Part shown: positions 1-12,151 of the stretch, piece after piece | Layout of the letters: every line of letters starts with the position of its first letter | How positions within the stretch are numbered: the first letter of the stretch is position 1 | Assembly: GCA_023897205.1 (NCBI GenBank) | Contig: JAHWDD010000011.1 | Location: 496,001 to 560,000 of the forward strand | Length of the DNA: 64,000 bases | Reading direction: 5' to 3' | Origin: Exophiala sp. HKRS030 | Taxonomy: Eukaryota; Ascomycota; Eurotiomycetes; Chaetothyriales; Herpotrichiellaceae | Made by a program: the position numbers and the translations under genes | Notes under the pieces: model-generated | Told to the model about the DNA's origin: nothing | The model's database searches: none | The model's input: only the letters and a program-made list of their open reading frames with translations

Positions 1-186
1 GCGTGTCACTGATCGGGAATGGTGAAGGTAAACATCGTTTTGCTAGTTCATCTGTCGTCGCCAGCTTCGTAGCCGCGGTTACCTCTCCAAATGAAGAAAG
101 ACTTTAGAAAGTCCATAAAAAGGGTGGCATGTCGCACTCGAAGAGCAATAGTATTTCCTTCTATCAACTGATCGGTAGGCTCCCCA

Positions 187-2159
187 ATGGCTTCAAGTTG
201 GGAAAAACTTGCTTCCAAGAAGCGAGATTCCATTCTGGCTGCTATTCCTCTAGAATGGCGACTACCACAACCGCTTCCTACCCCCGAAGCCCAGAAAGTC
301 GTTGCTGGGTCGTATGTTCGGCAGTTTTTGTCCGCTCGAGAGGTTGAAATCACCGAAAACGACGCGGTGACCATCACTGAGCATACGACGAGCGGTAAAT
401 GGAAGGCAACAGAAGTCGTGACAGCCTTTTGCCACAGAGCAGCTCTCGCACACCAACTGGTCCGTAGCATCTCAACGTGATAGAACAAATGATCAAGTCG
501 ATGCTGACCGGCCGATGTGTAGACAAATTGCCTTCACGAGATCTTCTTCGAGCAAGCAATCGAGCATGCCAAACGACTTGACTCTGCATTTGCGGCCGGG
601 AACGGTCCTATCGGTCCTCTCCACGGGCTTCCCGTCAGCTTCAAAGATCAGTTCCATGTTAAGGGCGTGGAGACGACCATGGGCTATGTTGGCTGGATCG
701 ATACATTTGAAGGCCTCAAGGGAACCGGGAAAGAGAAGAATGTCGATAGCGAATTGGTCCGAGAAGCCAAAGCATTAGGAGCAGTGCCTTTCTGCAAAAC
801 GAGCTTGCCTCACACAGTAATGAGCGGAATTACCTGGAACAACATCGTGGGCTTCACGTTGAATCCACACAATCGTCTTCTTAGCTGTGGTGGCAGCTCG
901 GGAGGTGAAGGAGCCCTCATTGGCATGCGTGGAAGCCCGATCGAATTTGGAACGGATATTGGTGGGAGTATCAGGTCAGTCTCATCGTGGGACCTTGGAG
1001 TTCAGACATATTTCAACTGACTGAACTCAAAGGATACCATCCGCCTTCAATGGGCTGTACGGTATCAGACCATCGTTTGGTCGTTTGCCATACGCAGGAG
1101 CGGCCAACAGCATGCCGGGTCAAAATACGATTCCCTCAGTTTGTGGACCACTGGCAACCTCGCTTGGAAGTTTGAAGTTGATGCTTCAAGCCATTTTGAG
1201 TCAGGAACCATGGCAGCACGATCCTGCAGTTGTGGAATTACCTTGGAGGGACGACCTTTACACGCCGCTGTCCGCATTTGGCGCCAAGTTGACATTTGGG
1301 CTTCTCCCTACTGATGGGCTTGTTAATCCCCAGCCAGCAATTAGGCGTGCCTTTGAGACAGTGAAAGACCTCATCATTTCAATGGGCCACGAGGTGGTGG
1401 AATGGAAACCTCCTTCCCAGCAAAATTTAGTGAAACTCGCAGTAAGTCCTCACGGCCACCAAAACTTGATGTGTTCTCCATACTGAAAAGGGCCACAGCT
1501 TGAGGTTTTCACTGCTGACGCAGGCCTTGATATCTGGCATCACATTGGGCTTTCCGGTGAAACTCTTGCAAGTGACGTTGCAGCGTTGTACGGAAAAGAG
1601 CCCGGCACGCCGAAGACAGTCGACAAGATGTGGGAGGCCAATCTGCGTCTTCGACAATACCAGAAGGAGTACATGGATTACTGGAACAGCACTGCCACCA
1701 TGACTAAGTCAGGAAGACCTGTTGATGCCGTTTTGACGCCGGTGTCAGCCGTACCAGCATTTCAATTTGGCAAATCAATTCCGATCGGTGGGTTCTGCTT
1801 TCATGAGCTGACGTTGCTGGAGCTGAGATGAGCATAGGGTACACGCCATGGGTCAACGCACTGGACTATACGTCGGTCGTATTTCCCGTGACCAAGGTCG
1901 ACAAAAATATTGACACTTTCGACGACCAATATCGGCCGATAAATGAAGCAGACAAGCAGGCGTGGCAAGAGAGTACGTGTCCTTCTGGCGTCGACAGATG
2001 TTTCAAGTCGCTGACAACTGATTCTTAGATGATCCCGAGCTTGAACACGGCACACCTGTTGGCCTGCAACTTGTGGGGCGGAGACTCCAAGAAGAAAAGA
2101 TTCTGGGTCTGGTAGACTTGATTTCAACGTCACTAGCTGCTAAACAGAAGATCATGTAG
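187..2159 (+). CDS. Amidase (acetamidase-like, amidase signature family)
   Basis: Hydrolyses an amide to a carboxylate and ammonia; likely cytosolic nitrogen scavenging. About 560 residues in six exons, the usual length for fungal acetamidase-type proteins. Introns read as 460-522, 975-1032, 1442-1498, one near 1790-1830 (junction uncertain) and 1973-2028. The amidase-signature triad is visible: Lys in GLPVSFKDQF, the cis-Ser in the Gly/Ser-rich CGGSSGGEGALIG, and the nucleophile Ser in GTDIGGSIR, which is split by the second intron. The C-terminal GTPVGLQLVGRRLQEEK is also typical. The start ATG at 187 opens the conserved N-terminus, MASSWEKLASKKRDSIL. The gene looks intact if the fourth intron splices in frame. 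The substrate cannot be told from sequence. Confidence 0.85.
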
Positions 2160-2197
2160 TCGGCATGTGGCTTGCAAGAGATATGCTAGCATGCCAC

Positions 2198-4256
2198 TCA
2201 AAGCAACAAAAGCCGAGTACCTAGTTGATTCATAGCGGCGACCCAACTACATATCTCTCTGCCTCCTGGCTGCGATGCTCGAGTCTTCCAACACTCCTCT
2301 AGGATTTCCAGTGTCCACATTGTCATGACCAGGGGATGCGTGCCTTCTTCAAATGGCGGAAATAGTGCACGGAAGCGTGAATACTCTGATTCCAAGGCCA
2401 GACAACCCGCTACACAGTATGGCCAAGAGGGGATGTTATGCGCCGAGTAAGTGCGCATGTACTCGAGTGCGGCCAATGTCTGAAGGACAGAGTTTCGAAT
2501 TTCGGGTATGTTAGGGAAGTACCCCGAGACGACGACGTGAAGGAATACAAGGGCAGCATGGATAAATGTGCTGGTAATCATTCGGAATTCTTCGTCCCGT
2601 GATAAACCTGCCGATGCTGAAGATGACGGAGTTGAAGTGGAATTGGTGCCCAGAGTGCCGCCATTAGGTATGGAAAACGAAGTTGAGGATGGCATCGATG
2701 ATGATCGTCGTAGAGGACGAGCACATCGCGCGGCACCATCTTGGAGTTTCCTCTCAATCAAGGCTGCACGGCGGTTAAGTTCCCGTAGACTGAGTGTGCC
2801 AGCCTGTGAGGCTTTCTGTTTCCAGTCCTTCAGGACAGCGATTTCGAGAATGGTGAGGAGAACCCAGTCCTCGCACCCACGCAGGTCCCTGAGCTTGTCC
2901 TTCTCGGGCTGATAGATAGCTCTGATGCGGCCAATAGCTTGAGCCGATTGCGGAGTCATTCCGAAGGTGGCGGTAGCACAGACAAAGACGTAAGTATACC
3001 AATCAAGGAAAAAGGTGAAAGCAGACTGTTCGCTGTCAGAGAGGAGGTGGACGGGGATATCGGTTCGGATAGAGTCGTCAAACCCTTCAGACGGGGATGC
3101 TGGTATAGGCGTTGTATTTCCTTTGCCTGGGATGATTGAGTTCGAGGCAACATCAAGAGTTGACAGAAGAGCGCTGGCGGCGTCGAGATGCATTGTCCAA
3201 TCGCTGACCCCAAAACCTCTCCTGGGAATCCAGAGCTATGTAAATATGAAAATTTCAGATTAGTTTCAGGTTCTGAATGTAAAACAAATGCAGAGAAGCC
3301 TTGACAGGTGAAAGCGAATTCGGGGTGAGAATGGGTTAGGAGAAATAGGAGCTACAAACCTCAAAAAATATGAGGTGAATGATACACACGAGCGCCTCAA
3401 CCCCGGCTGCCATCTGACTAGCACCTGTCTTTGTGGCCAACTGGTCGAGATGGTCGCGCAGATCAGCCACACTTTGCAGATGCTGCATCTCCAGGTCGTG
3501 GTAAGGTTGGGGAACATCAGTAAGCGGTCCAAGGAGGAATTGTGCTTTGTCACACGCACTCAGACAAACGACCGCGGTGTATAGGGGTCGGATGCGTAGA
3601 AACAGGTTGAGAAGCCACCCTCGACCATTGTCTGCTGCCGAGTATTTGAAGAAGGGAGCAACACGTGGAAAAATGTGATCTAAGTAATACATAATCAGGT
3701 TGAGTTCGGATTCGGTAAACGAGATGGGCGCAAAGGAAGGAGGGCTAGGGTCAGTGCTGCATCGATTCGATATGTATGTCGAGTTAGAATAGAGCAAGCC
3801 GAGATTGCTTCTTCTAGGCTCATGAGACTTTCTGATCGCAAGACAGCAATCTCGATCGTATGGAGGTGTGGTGCGTTGTAGCCGCTGGGAAGATCTGTCC
3901 AGCATCAAGATTGAGCTCCGCTGGGTCCATGATGATGAATCTGGCGACGGGGATTCCACGAAAGACCGACCAGTTGCAGCCCCTGAGCTAGAGTCATAGT
4001 TGCAGAGAGAGTCGTTATTGGCAGCGGTGGTTTTGCACCTTCGAGTGCGCCGTAGTCTGTAACTCTCCTTGATGCGTCGCTGGAGGGTGCCCATCATGTT
4101 CTTCTCGGTTGGACCGCCATCCATCCAAACCGGCTTTGCATCATAGCCGTAGAATGTTATCGAACGTAATCTACAAGATGAGCAGGCCGGGCGGGCCTCG
4201 TCGCACTTCTTTTTGCGAGCCCTGCATGTCCAGCAGCCGCTGGTCTTGCGGGGCAT
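2198..4256 (-). CDS. Zn2Cys6 fungal transcription factor with altered sixth cysteine
   Basis: Predicted nuclear DNA-binding regulator. The N-terminus (ATG at 4256, MPRKTSGCWTC) carries the binuclear zinc cluster spacing CxxC-x6-C-x6-C-xx-C-x6, but the position of the sixth cysteine is Phe (codon at 4152-4154, TTC). The rest of the motif, including the trailing YGYDAKPVWMDGG that usually follows the cluster, is conserved. The middle and C-terminal parts resemble the fungal-specific transcription factor domain (Fungal_trans_2 type): ESELNLIMYYLDHIFPRVAPFF, then, after an intron at about 3200-3360, a long helical region ending near 2198. Its neighbour is an amidase on the opposite strand, converging with it, so a regulatory link is only a guess. 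If real, the Cys-to-Phe change should weaken zinc binding; a sequencing error is possible. Confidence 0.75.
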
Positions 4257-5105
4257 TGTTTCAGATGAGACGTTTGGCCATCCCTCGTGCAATGATCAAG
4301 CGAGGCTGCATCGGGATCGAGTCCGCGCTTTAGAATAACACTGACTGCTTGGCCTCAACAACTTCCAGGTAGGGCGTGCAGGTTGAACTGAAGAGACTCC
4401 TGGTCGTTGTTGCAGGGCATCACTGAGAACGAAAACAATATGTACCTCGTACCTCGGACTCTTATCGGGAGATTGATTAGTGAGTCTGACCTGATTGGTT
4501 GAATGGATGACCAAGGGTGGTTTGACCTTCGTGTTCGTATTCGTACCGACAATATTGAAGGCATTGATGTATGAACGAGTCTAAGCCTAGGTACTTATGC
4601 GTCGTTGTATTTCCAACTTTCGTAGGGAGGAATAGGAACAAGTTAAGACAAATTCAAGTTTGCAAAGAATTCCGAGTAATCCTGGCAATACACCAGGTAA
4701 GACAGCTGCGACGTGGACGTCTGGGTGTACAGAAGCCTCATGTTATGGTCGAACATTCAGGAAACGTGTCATGAGTCAGTGCTTTTCGATGCTCAGGGTC
4801 ATCTCTGATCTGGACTTGGACCTTGAGAAACAAGTATTGGGAAATAGGACGATCTGGAGCTGGTTTCTCGCCGAGCTGCCAAACGCGCTATCTGCAAACA
4901 TAGCTTCAGAACAAATCTATCTCTAATATACAAACATCAATATATACATAGTTGCGGAGTACACACCTTGAAACCCAGAAGTCAAAGATATTGTACTCGA
5001 ATCTGATTGCCTCGTCCACAAAGACGATCGCATAAATAGGTCATGGCGCAGCACATGAAAACGGTCTCAATCCATAAAAGTGCTTGGTCCTTCCTGGGGG
5101 CCTAG
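4257..5105. other. Intergenic region, no gene seen
   Basis: It lies upstream of the Zn2Cys6 regulator and downstream of the nucleotide-sugar transporter. Only short, unconvincing open frames are present, and I recognise no repeat or RNA gene. A GCGGAGTAC sequence near 4952 is a partial match to the TACGGAGTA motif found elsewhere in the window. Confidence 0.4.
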
Positions 5106-6472
5106 TCATAATTGGCTCATGATCTGGAAGCATCTTTTTGACTCTGAGAACTGGCGCTCATGACCGGTTGGTAGGTCGGAAGAACCTGCTTTAACTGCTC
5201 TTTCTGCTTCATCTTGCCATAGCCGTAGACAAGGCCACTGAAGAAGCCCAGCAGAATAGCCGAGATACTGCCAAATGTGACAGGAGCATCGAAAAAGACG
5301 ATGCCGCTGATGGCAAGAGGAAGCTTGTTCAGATAACCAACAAACGAGTACGTTGTGGATGAGGTTTTGCGAATGCACCAGGCAGAAGAGTACGAGATGA
5401 AGATGGCGCCCAGACCAGAGTAGAACATGCCAATCATGATATTGTTCCGTGACTCGGCGGGGAAATTCTTCGCAAAGTTGGCCGCAGACCAGTCCTCGGT
5501 GATCAGAGAGCAGATAATCATTATGGGGAGGGAGAGCAGGTTGTTATAGAACATGGCTGTGGTATAACGGTTAATTTGCGTTCACAAGTCTGGCGTTGGA
5601 TATCATGGAGCAATAACAACTTACTATCCCAATCTTTGAAGTTCAGTGAGGTGATGAACTTGCGCGTGCCCAGAACATACGACGCAGTGCAGAAGACGTT
5701 TAGCCCCATCCAGAAATAGCCGGCGTTCAAGGTCGAAATGGCAGCGGTGGTTTCGACCGAATGTCCGACGCCCTGCAGTGCAGCTTGTATATCTGCCCAT
5801 GCAGCAACAATAGAGCTGAGCACCATGAAGCCGAACGATAGCAAAAGTAGTGGAGTAACGCTGCCGCCAAACCATAGGACCTCACCATAAGCAATGACGA
5901 TGATGGTTAAATTCTTGAAAATCGTGTAGACTGGAACCGATAGAAATTGAAGCGCCTTGGTGCTGGTGTAAATCATGCCGACGAAGACGACGGACACGGG
6001 GAGCCCTGATCCAGTATTAGCACGAGCCGTTCACTGGCTGCGGCGGACATACATTTCTTGACCTTGCTGCTCTCCAAGGCAGCCAGCTTTGGAATCATGC
6101 CCATGTTTTTCAAAACCAGGATTGCAGCCGTGCAGATCATGGACTACCGAGAATGTATCAGCCGAAGGACCTTGACATAGTCGCAGAGTGACCTACCTGA
6201 ATGGCCAGATACAAGAAATTCAAGCTCCACGATGAGCCGGAAACGACATATTTGTTGACAACCGTCATACTGATCGATGAAAAACAGTAGGCCAGAACAG
6301 CAGCACCAGGATTGTTCTCGAGTTGCGAGAGTGCACTACCCTTGCTGCCATTGTCGCCCGGTGGCTGATGGGGCGCAGGCTCCGAGAGGAACTTCTCCCG
6401 TTCACTAAACTCCTTGTCTTTCATTTTGCTGATATCTCTTGTCTCTGGATTCTCGTTGTTCTTGTCTGGCAT
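5106..6472 (-). CDS. Golgi nucleotide-sugar transporter, Vrg4/GDP-mannose transporter family, variant motif
   Basis: Multi-spanning membrane protein of the drug/metabolite-transporter fold, resembling fungal GDP-mannose transporters that exchange GDP-mannose for GMP across the Golgi membrane. Four exons are read. The first ATG is at 6472 ([10 protein letters not shown]), followed by a charged cytosolic tail, then [23 protein letters not shown]. Introns fall near 6150-6196, 6006-6052 and 5550-5625. The FYNNLLS substrate motif is intact. The second signature, normally GALNK, reads GYLNK (Tyr codon at 5333-5335). Length is normal (about 390 residues). The C-terminal tail, [20 protein letters not shown], is cytosolic-looking. 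It could be a paralogue with altered specificity rather than the housekeeping transporter; I see no frameshift. Confidence 0.82.
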
Positions 6473-6904
6473 CACCGTCTCATTGTTGTATCGAAAGATT
6501 CAAAAAGCGATGCTTCGGAGAGGGTTTTGGACGAGACGAAAAGCTGGCGACCCTCGGGGGTGCTGTGCAGTCGGGATATGTGATCGACTCGAAGGAATTA
6601 GGGCCGATAACTGAGACACCGCTCCGTGCCCTCTACTGTAAGTTAAAAGTGTCTAAAGACTGAACCGGCCAAAAAAAGAAACCGACGCTGAGACACGAAA
6701 AAGATCGAGTGCGATGTAAGGGCGACGCGTTTAATTGCGCTAGACATGAAAATTACCGAGATAGGCTTAGACGCTACGGCGAGGCAGAGACGCCTGTTTG
6801 ACCCCTTTAATTGCATGCAACGCGGCCAAGGATCATAATCGTCCTTTTCACATGAACAACGATTGTTAGCGGTCTCCTTCGAAGCACAGGGTGTCCGTAA
6901 TGTT

Positions 6905-8689
6905 TCACAGAGTCCATCTCCAGCTCTCAGCCCCGTTGAAAACAGCCCGTTCGTTGTCAGCTGCGCGGTTATAGCTGGAAAGTTTAGCCCAAGCTGCAAT
7001 GCTCGTGATTATCAAGCACGCCTGAAGAGCCATCGTGACGCCCAATCCTGTGGTGTACGTTGGGGCTTCCTTCTGGAGGTATATCGTGCTGCCTAGCAAG
7101 CCGCCAATTGTCCCCCCGGCAATGTTAAGGACGGAGGCAACGGATCGTTTGGATGATCCTACGACATTGTTTTGCCCGAAGATCAGGATAGCTGAATTGT
7201 TAGATTGACACGCCGCAATCGCTAAACATGTGCCTGCATATCGAGTCTCAGGAGAGAGATTGAGCTGGGAGATCACTTGACGATTGTCAGCCTAAAGCCC
7301 CGACGAACCGAAGGATCAATGAGAAGACTTACTGGCGAGGCCAACAATGCCTATGCAGCCTTGTATGATGACAAGGGGAAGTCGACGCTGCATTCGATCG
7401 GCAAAGTACGAACTCAGGAGCAGGAACCCAACTGCAACCAGATACGGCGGAGCACTATACAAGTTTGCTTGAAGGCCAGAGTATCCGAGTCCCTGTTTTG
7501 ATGGTTTTTATTAGGCTGGACAGACTCGACGGTTCGTGGTCAACTTACCACCAATATAGATGGCACGTAAAAGGCCAGACCATACACCATGCAGACGTTG
7601 CACAGATACATGAACGTGACGAGCCAGATGGTCCAGTCTCCGAATGATCAGCGACGTGTGCAGGATGAACTTAATTGCCAGCTCACCTTTCAAATCTTTG
7701 AGATTCTTGAGAGTGACTTGTGAAGTTGCCGCATCACCCCTGTCCTCGTTCAACTCTTGCATACGTATCTCTCTCTCCCGCTGCGAGAGGAAAGTGGCTC
7801 TGTCGGGGAAATCAACGATGAAAAAGTAGGTTGGTATGGCAAATGCTGCAGTTACTGCCCCCTCGATCTGACACATGTGAGCTGAAAGGTCCTACTAAAT
7901 GCGAGTAGAGAACTTACTGTGAAGATCCACCTCCAGCCAAGCCATCCGGCATGACCTTCCAGCAATGCAAGCGCGTAGGCTAACACTCCTGCAAAAGAGC
8001 TTGCCACCAGACCAATGCTGTAAAGGATGGCGAGCATCTTGTGAGCTTCGTACCGAACATACCAGCTGGAAATCAGGTAGATGCATGCCGGGAAAATGCT
8101 GGCCTCGAAGGCTCCGACCAAGACACGACAAAAGGCGAGAACACCCCAGTGTTTGGTATGGCCTTGCGCTAGCGTACTCACGCCCAAAGCAAGCATCAAG
8201 AATGCCAGAGTCTTCGCAACTCCGAACTTGACGAGAGCCATATTTCCTGGTAATTCGGCTCTTTCGTTGGTGTGAGAAATCCAGGCCGTTGATGTGGAGC
8301 GACGAACGAGACTTACATCATATAAGCCGGAAAGAAGACAAGCAGGCACACAGAATACGGAGCACTTCCATGCATGCTCAAATCCTCGGTCATTCCAACG
8401 ACCTTGGCCTAGTAGACGGTCAGATATCCACAATTGACTCTTATAGGGCTGGGTGGTACAAGCAGACCTGCCCAATATTGACTCGATCGATAACCGAGAA
8501 TGAGTACACTATAGCCAACATGGGTATCAGGTGAATAGAAATCCTCCTTGAGAGTCTGCGTTTCTCCGAGTCACCAACAGGGATGCCCTTATCCGGAATG
8601 TCACCCCCTTTGTCCGTCGACATCATCTCATGATGCTCTGTCGCAATAATCTCGGCCTTGTCAGCCACTGCGTTGATTGTACTGCTCAT
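6905..8689 (-). CDS. MFS permease, Dal5/allantoate permease family (anion:cation symporter)
   Basis: Plasma-membrane proton symporter of the ACS subfamily, whose members import allantoate, nicotinate, pantothenate and other organic anions. The ATG at 8689 starts MSSTINAVADKAE. Conserved blocks, assembled over about seven exons, are: SFSVIDRVNIGQ and then AKVVGMTEDL in TM1-2; the AFCRVLVGAFEASIFPACIYLISSWY motif of TM4; the GWRWIFTIEGAVTA block after TM6; the cytosolic loop FPDRATFLSQREREI; DWTIWLVTFMYLCN at TM7; and the C-terminal NNVVGSSKRSVASVLNIAGGTIGG. It ends with a short WRWTL tail. Length about 480-490 residues, normal for the family. No catabolic enzyme for a Dal5 substrate is adjacent, so the cargo is unknown. 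Confidence 0.82.
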
Positions 8690-9691
8690 GTTTGGAAGGT
8701 GAGGGAGAACGAGAACAGCCCAGCATGCGACACGGAGAAGTTGACGAGAGAGAATGCCCGCAGACATATACTTGACCTAAGATAGAGGTACCTCCTCTGC
8801 ACCATTTCTCCAACATCGCCGAGGATCATGGACTCAGTCGACTCTTGGCCAACTTGTGACTGATGTTATGTTTTCCTTCGCTGACAGCATATTTGGAGCA
8901 CCAAGATGGCCCTTCTAGACAGTTGCAGCACCGGTCAAGGCAAACAATACGTGCAGTTTCATAGCCTAGAGTTGGGGATCCCCACGAAAATAGGTTGATA
9001 CTCGTGGGGTCGAGAATCACAACGTCCGTGCCAAGGTACATGTACACCCTGCCTGCATCACTGTTTTCCAACGAAAGGAATGATCATCACATTGCCAAGC
9101 TCTGTTCTCGACTTCGAGGCCCCCATCTCATGCTGAGTTACCCCACATACCCTTTTTGCGGAAACGGTCTGGGGAAGCCTATGTCGAATATGTAACTGCG
9201 TGAAGCAAGAGAGAAACGCCTGGTGGATTTGAGATTTTGGTCCATCGACGGTGAAATTAGGAGACGAGAACGAAAGTGGGAGAGATATAGGTGGAGGAGG
9301 AAAGAGACTTTGGAGAAACCAGTGGCTTGTCAAAAGAACCGACCCCCAGGGGCATCGGCCGAATACCCCACAAGATGATCGCTTCTGAGATTTGTAGGCT
9401 TCCCTCCACATTCTCACTCCTAAGGTATCATTGCCAGCCTGCTTGAAATGGTCCAAGCCAGGAGTATAATGAACATCACCTTGCAACACCACATGTTATG
9501 TGTTGCCACGTTGCCTTACGGCATACAATGATGAAAGAGCATGGTGGGAGGGTTCACGTAAGTCACAGAGAAGGGGAGGATGCATCGACAGCACGGCTGC
9601 AAAGAATCCAGATTGACTCGTCACATTTTGTCCACCATATCTACATGAAATGTATCACCCTTGTCAGGCGGACAGCCATGCTTTGATATTC
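8690..9691. other. Intergenic region, no gene seen
   Basis: About 1 kb between the 3' end of the GH31 gene and the 5' end of the Dal5-type permease. A purine-rich stretch lies at about 9250-9320. Short open frames on both strands lack domain-like composition. No RNA gene or repeat was recognised. Confidence 0.4.
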
Positions 9692-12151
9692 TCAAAATGT
9701 CACTCGAACAGTCTTAGTCTTGGCTGCTATACTTGTCTTCTCTCCTTGAACCTGTTGTTCAGTACCATCGACTGAGATAGTCTTGATGCCCTTGTTCACT
9801 ATCTGAAGCGACCAATCCGCCGGCACAGACCCCTTCACCACCTCGACAACAATATCATCTTTGGATCCTGCAACCTTGAGAGAAACAGCGATCTCCCCCG
9901 GCCGATCGTGAGAAGCTATATCAACGGTCTTATTCAAATCATCGGTATGGTTGACCATTAGATTGAAGCCATTGCTCCAGTCATACACCGTCTGACCATT
10001 GCTCTGTCCGGTGACAATAGCCGACCCTGGCCGCAGAAACACAGGAATTGAGAAGTAATCGTGCTTCTCGGTAACATAGCCAGGTCCATTGCGAATTTTC
10101 CCATCTATCAGGCCATACCACTGTCCTTTCGGGAGGTAGAAGGTTACGTCGCCTTCGTTGTTGAACACGGGGGCAACGAGGAGATTGTCACCCATGAAGT
10201 ATTGGGTGTCCAAAAACCAGGAGATCGGGTCTTCGGGATATTCCAGGAATGACGCTCTTAGCATCGGCACACCGGTCTGGTGCGTCTGTAGGGCTTGCGA
10301 AAACAGGTACGGCATAAGAGACTGCTTGAGCGTCACAAACTTCTGCAACACCTTGTCCGCTTCGCCAGAGTCATCAATCAGCCAGGGAGCTCGGAAACTA
10401 CCGCTTCCGTGCAGTCGAGAATGACTGGAAAGCAGGCCAAACGCAATCCATCTCTTGAAGAGGCCAGGATCCGGCTTGCCCTCGAAGCCACCAATATCGT
10501 GTGCCCAGTAGCCGAAGCCCGAGAGGGCAAGGCTGAGTCCACCTCGGAGTGTCTCAGCCATGGCCTCGTATGTGCTGTAGGGATCGCCGCCCCAGTGAAC
10601 AGGGAATTGCTGACATCCCGCAGTCGCTGATCGTGCGAACAAGGTGGCCTTGTGCTTGCCGAAGTTCCGCTCCAGCACCTCAAAAGTCACCTTGTTGTAG
10701 AGGTAGGCATAGTAGTTGTGCATTCTACCGGGGTCGGAGCCATCAAAGTACACGACATCGCCGGTAGGAATTCGCTCGCCAAAGTCCGTCTTGAACGAGT
10801 CGACTCCCATGTCAATCAACTTCTGGAGCTTGTTCTGGTACCAGACGCAAGCTTCAGGGTTTGTGAAATCGACGAACCCCATGCCGGCTTGCCAGAAGTC
10901 ATATTGCCAGACGCTGCCGTCACCACGCTTCAGAAAGTATCCCTTTTCGGCACCCTCGTCGAAGATCTTGCTTTCCTGCGCGATGTAAGGATTGATCCAT
11001 ACACACACGTGCAAGCCTCGATCATTCTTCATCCGCGAAAGCTGCCCCGTCGCGTCGGGGAACATGTCTTGGTCGAACTCGAAATCGCACCACTCGAATC
11101 CACGCATCCAGAAGCAGTCGAAATGGAAGACGCTGAGAGGGATATTACGCTGTTTCATGCCATCAAGGAACGTTGTTACTGTCTTCTCGTCATACTCCGT
11201 TGTGAAGCTGGTTGACATCCACAGTCCGAATGTCCACGCCGGAGGTAGTGCTGGCTTACCCGTAATGAGGGCATACTTTTCCAGGACGGATTTTGGATGC
11301 GGTCCGTAGATCACGTATATCGAGAGTGTCTCACCAGGGACGGCGATGTTGACTCTTGTCGTCCGCTCGGATTGGACTTCCAGAGAGACAAGTGCGGACG
11401 TGGGGATAAAGACACCGTAGCCTCGGGAGCTCAAGAAGAACGGGATGTTCTTGTAAGTAAGCTCAGAACCGGTGCCACCGTCGTCGTTCCAGAGTTCGAT
11501 GGACTGGCCATTCTTTTGTAGCGGGCCGAATCGTTCGCCGAGACCGTAGAACTTCTCGCCAACGCTGACTTGGAGTTGATATGTGGTCCACCGCTCACCT
11601 CGGTTGGGGTTGGTGTAGTTTGCTTTCGGATGGAGCGCGGTGGTGCCCTTCTTAACATAGCCTACTGAGCGCCAACCCAGCTTGGTGAGGAGTCGGTCTT
11701 TGGCAGTAAAGTCAATGTTAAAGGACTTTGGTTGAGTGTCAACTCTGGCGCCAACGCTCTCCGTCTCCAAAGACAAGCTGGTTGCGTCCTTGCATATGCG
11801 TGGTTGCTGTGAAGGTGATATCTGGCCCAGCCACATTAGCAGTGCTCTAACTTGACCTGGAGTCAAGACGCTTACCTTGCCATCAGGGAACAATTCGAAA
11901 TGCGGACCTTGTGTGATGGCTTTGGTGCCCTTCCAATGCGTCGAAGAGAGGTAGAGAACATCATCGATGGGAGAGCTAATATGATGTGTCAATGTAGGAT
12001 TGTTGAGGATGTCACCTCGAAAATTGATCGGTTTAGAACATGTCACAAAATGTAGACTATCGTCTCGTGCTTCAGCCTTGACAACCTCGACCGCCCAATC
12101 TATGATTGTGTCGGCAGACGGGTGCCAGCAGCCGTGTGAGAACTTCACCAT
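9692..12151 (-). CDS. Glycoside hydrolase family 31, alpha-xylosidase-like
   Basis: Retaining exo-alpha-glycosidase. The protein is closest in motif content to the YicI-type alpha-xylosidases, which release xylose from isoprimeverose and xyloglucan oligosaccharides. It is intronless, 819 residues from the ATG at 12151 (MVKFSHGCWHP); the slightly longer frame upstream starts with GTG. The order is: N-terminal beta-sandwich (FYGLGERFGPLQKNGQ); (beta/alpha)8 barrel with GLWMSTSFTTEYDE and FHFDCFWMRGFEWCDFEFD; nucleophile Asp in DSFKTDFGERIPTGD (about residue 456); acid/base Asp in FPVHWGGDPYSTYEAM (about 523); and C-terminal beta domains. There is no signal peptide, so it is likely intracellular and would act on imported oligosaccharides. 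It is divergent from an MFS sugar transporter, which supports that role. An alpha-glucosidase is the alternative. Confidence 0.93.
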   Translation of the reverse strand: MVKFSHGCWHPSADTIIDWAVEVVKAEARDDSLHFVTCSKPINFRGDILNNPTLTHHISSPIDDVLYLSSTHWKGTKAITQGPHFELFPDGKVSVLTPGQVRALLMWLGQISPSQQPRICKDATSLSLETESVGARVDTQPKSFNIDFTAKDRLLTKLGWRSVGYVKKGTTALHPKANYTNPNRGERWTTYQLQVSVGEKFYGLGERFGPLQKNGQSIELWNDDGGTGSELTYKNIPFFLSSRGYGVFIPTSALVSLEVQSERTTRVNIAVPGETLSIYVIYGPHPKSVLEKYALITGKPALPPAWTFGLWMSTSFTTEYDEKTVTTFLDGMKQRNIPLSVFHFDCFWMRGFEWCDFEFDQDMFPDATGQLSRMKNDRGLHVCVWINPYIAQESKIFDEGAEKGYFLKRGDGSVWQYDFWQAGMGFVDFTNPEACVWYQNKLQKLIDMGVDSFKTDFGERIPTGDVVYFDGSDPGRMHNYYAYLYNKVTFEVLERNFGKHKATLFARSATAGCQQFPVHWGGDPYSTYEAMAETLRGGLSLALSGFGYWAHDIGGFEGKPDPGLFKRWIAFGLLSSHSRLHGSGSFRAPWLIDDSGEADKVLQKFVTLKQSLMPYLFSQALQTHQTGVPMLRASFLEYPEDPISWFLDTQYFMGDNLLVAPVFNNEGDVTFYLPKGQWYGLIDGKIRNGPGYVTEKHDYFSIPVFLRPGSAIVTGQSNGQTVYDWSNGFNLMVNHTDDLNKTVDIASHDRPGEIAVSLKVAGSKDDIVVEVVKGSVPADWSLQIVNKGIKTISVDGTEQQVQGEKTSIAAKTKTVRVTF

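Noticed and set aside
9058..9492. 144-codon minus-strand frame upstream of the Dal5-type permease region
   Set aside because: Low-complexity serine/proline stretches, no domain, not supported by neighbours.
10652..11215. Long plus-strand open frame (187 codons)
   Set aside because: It lies wholly antisense to the GH31 coding region; its composition is explained as a shadow of that gene.
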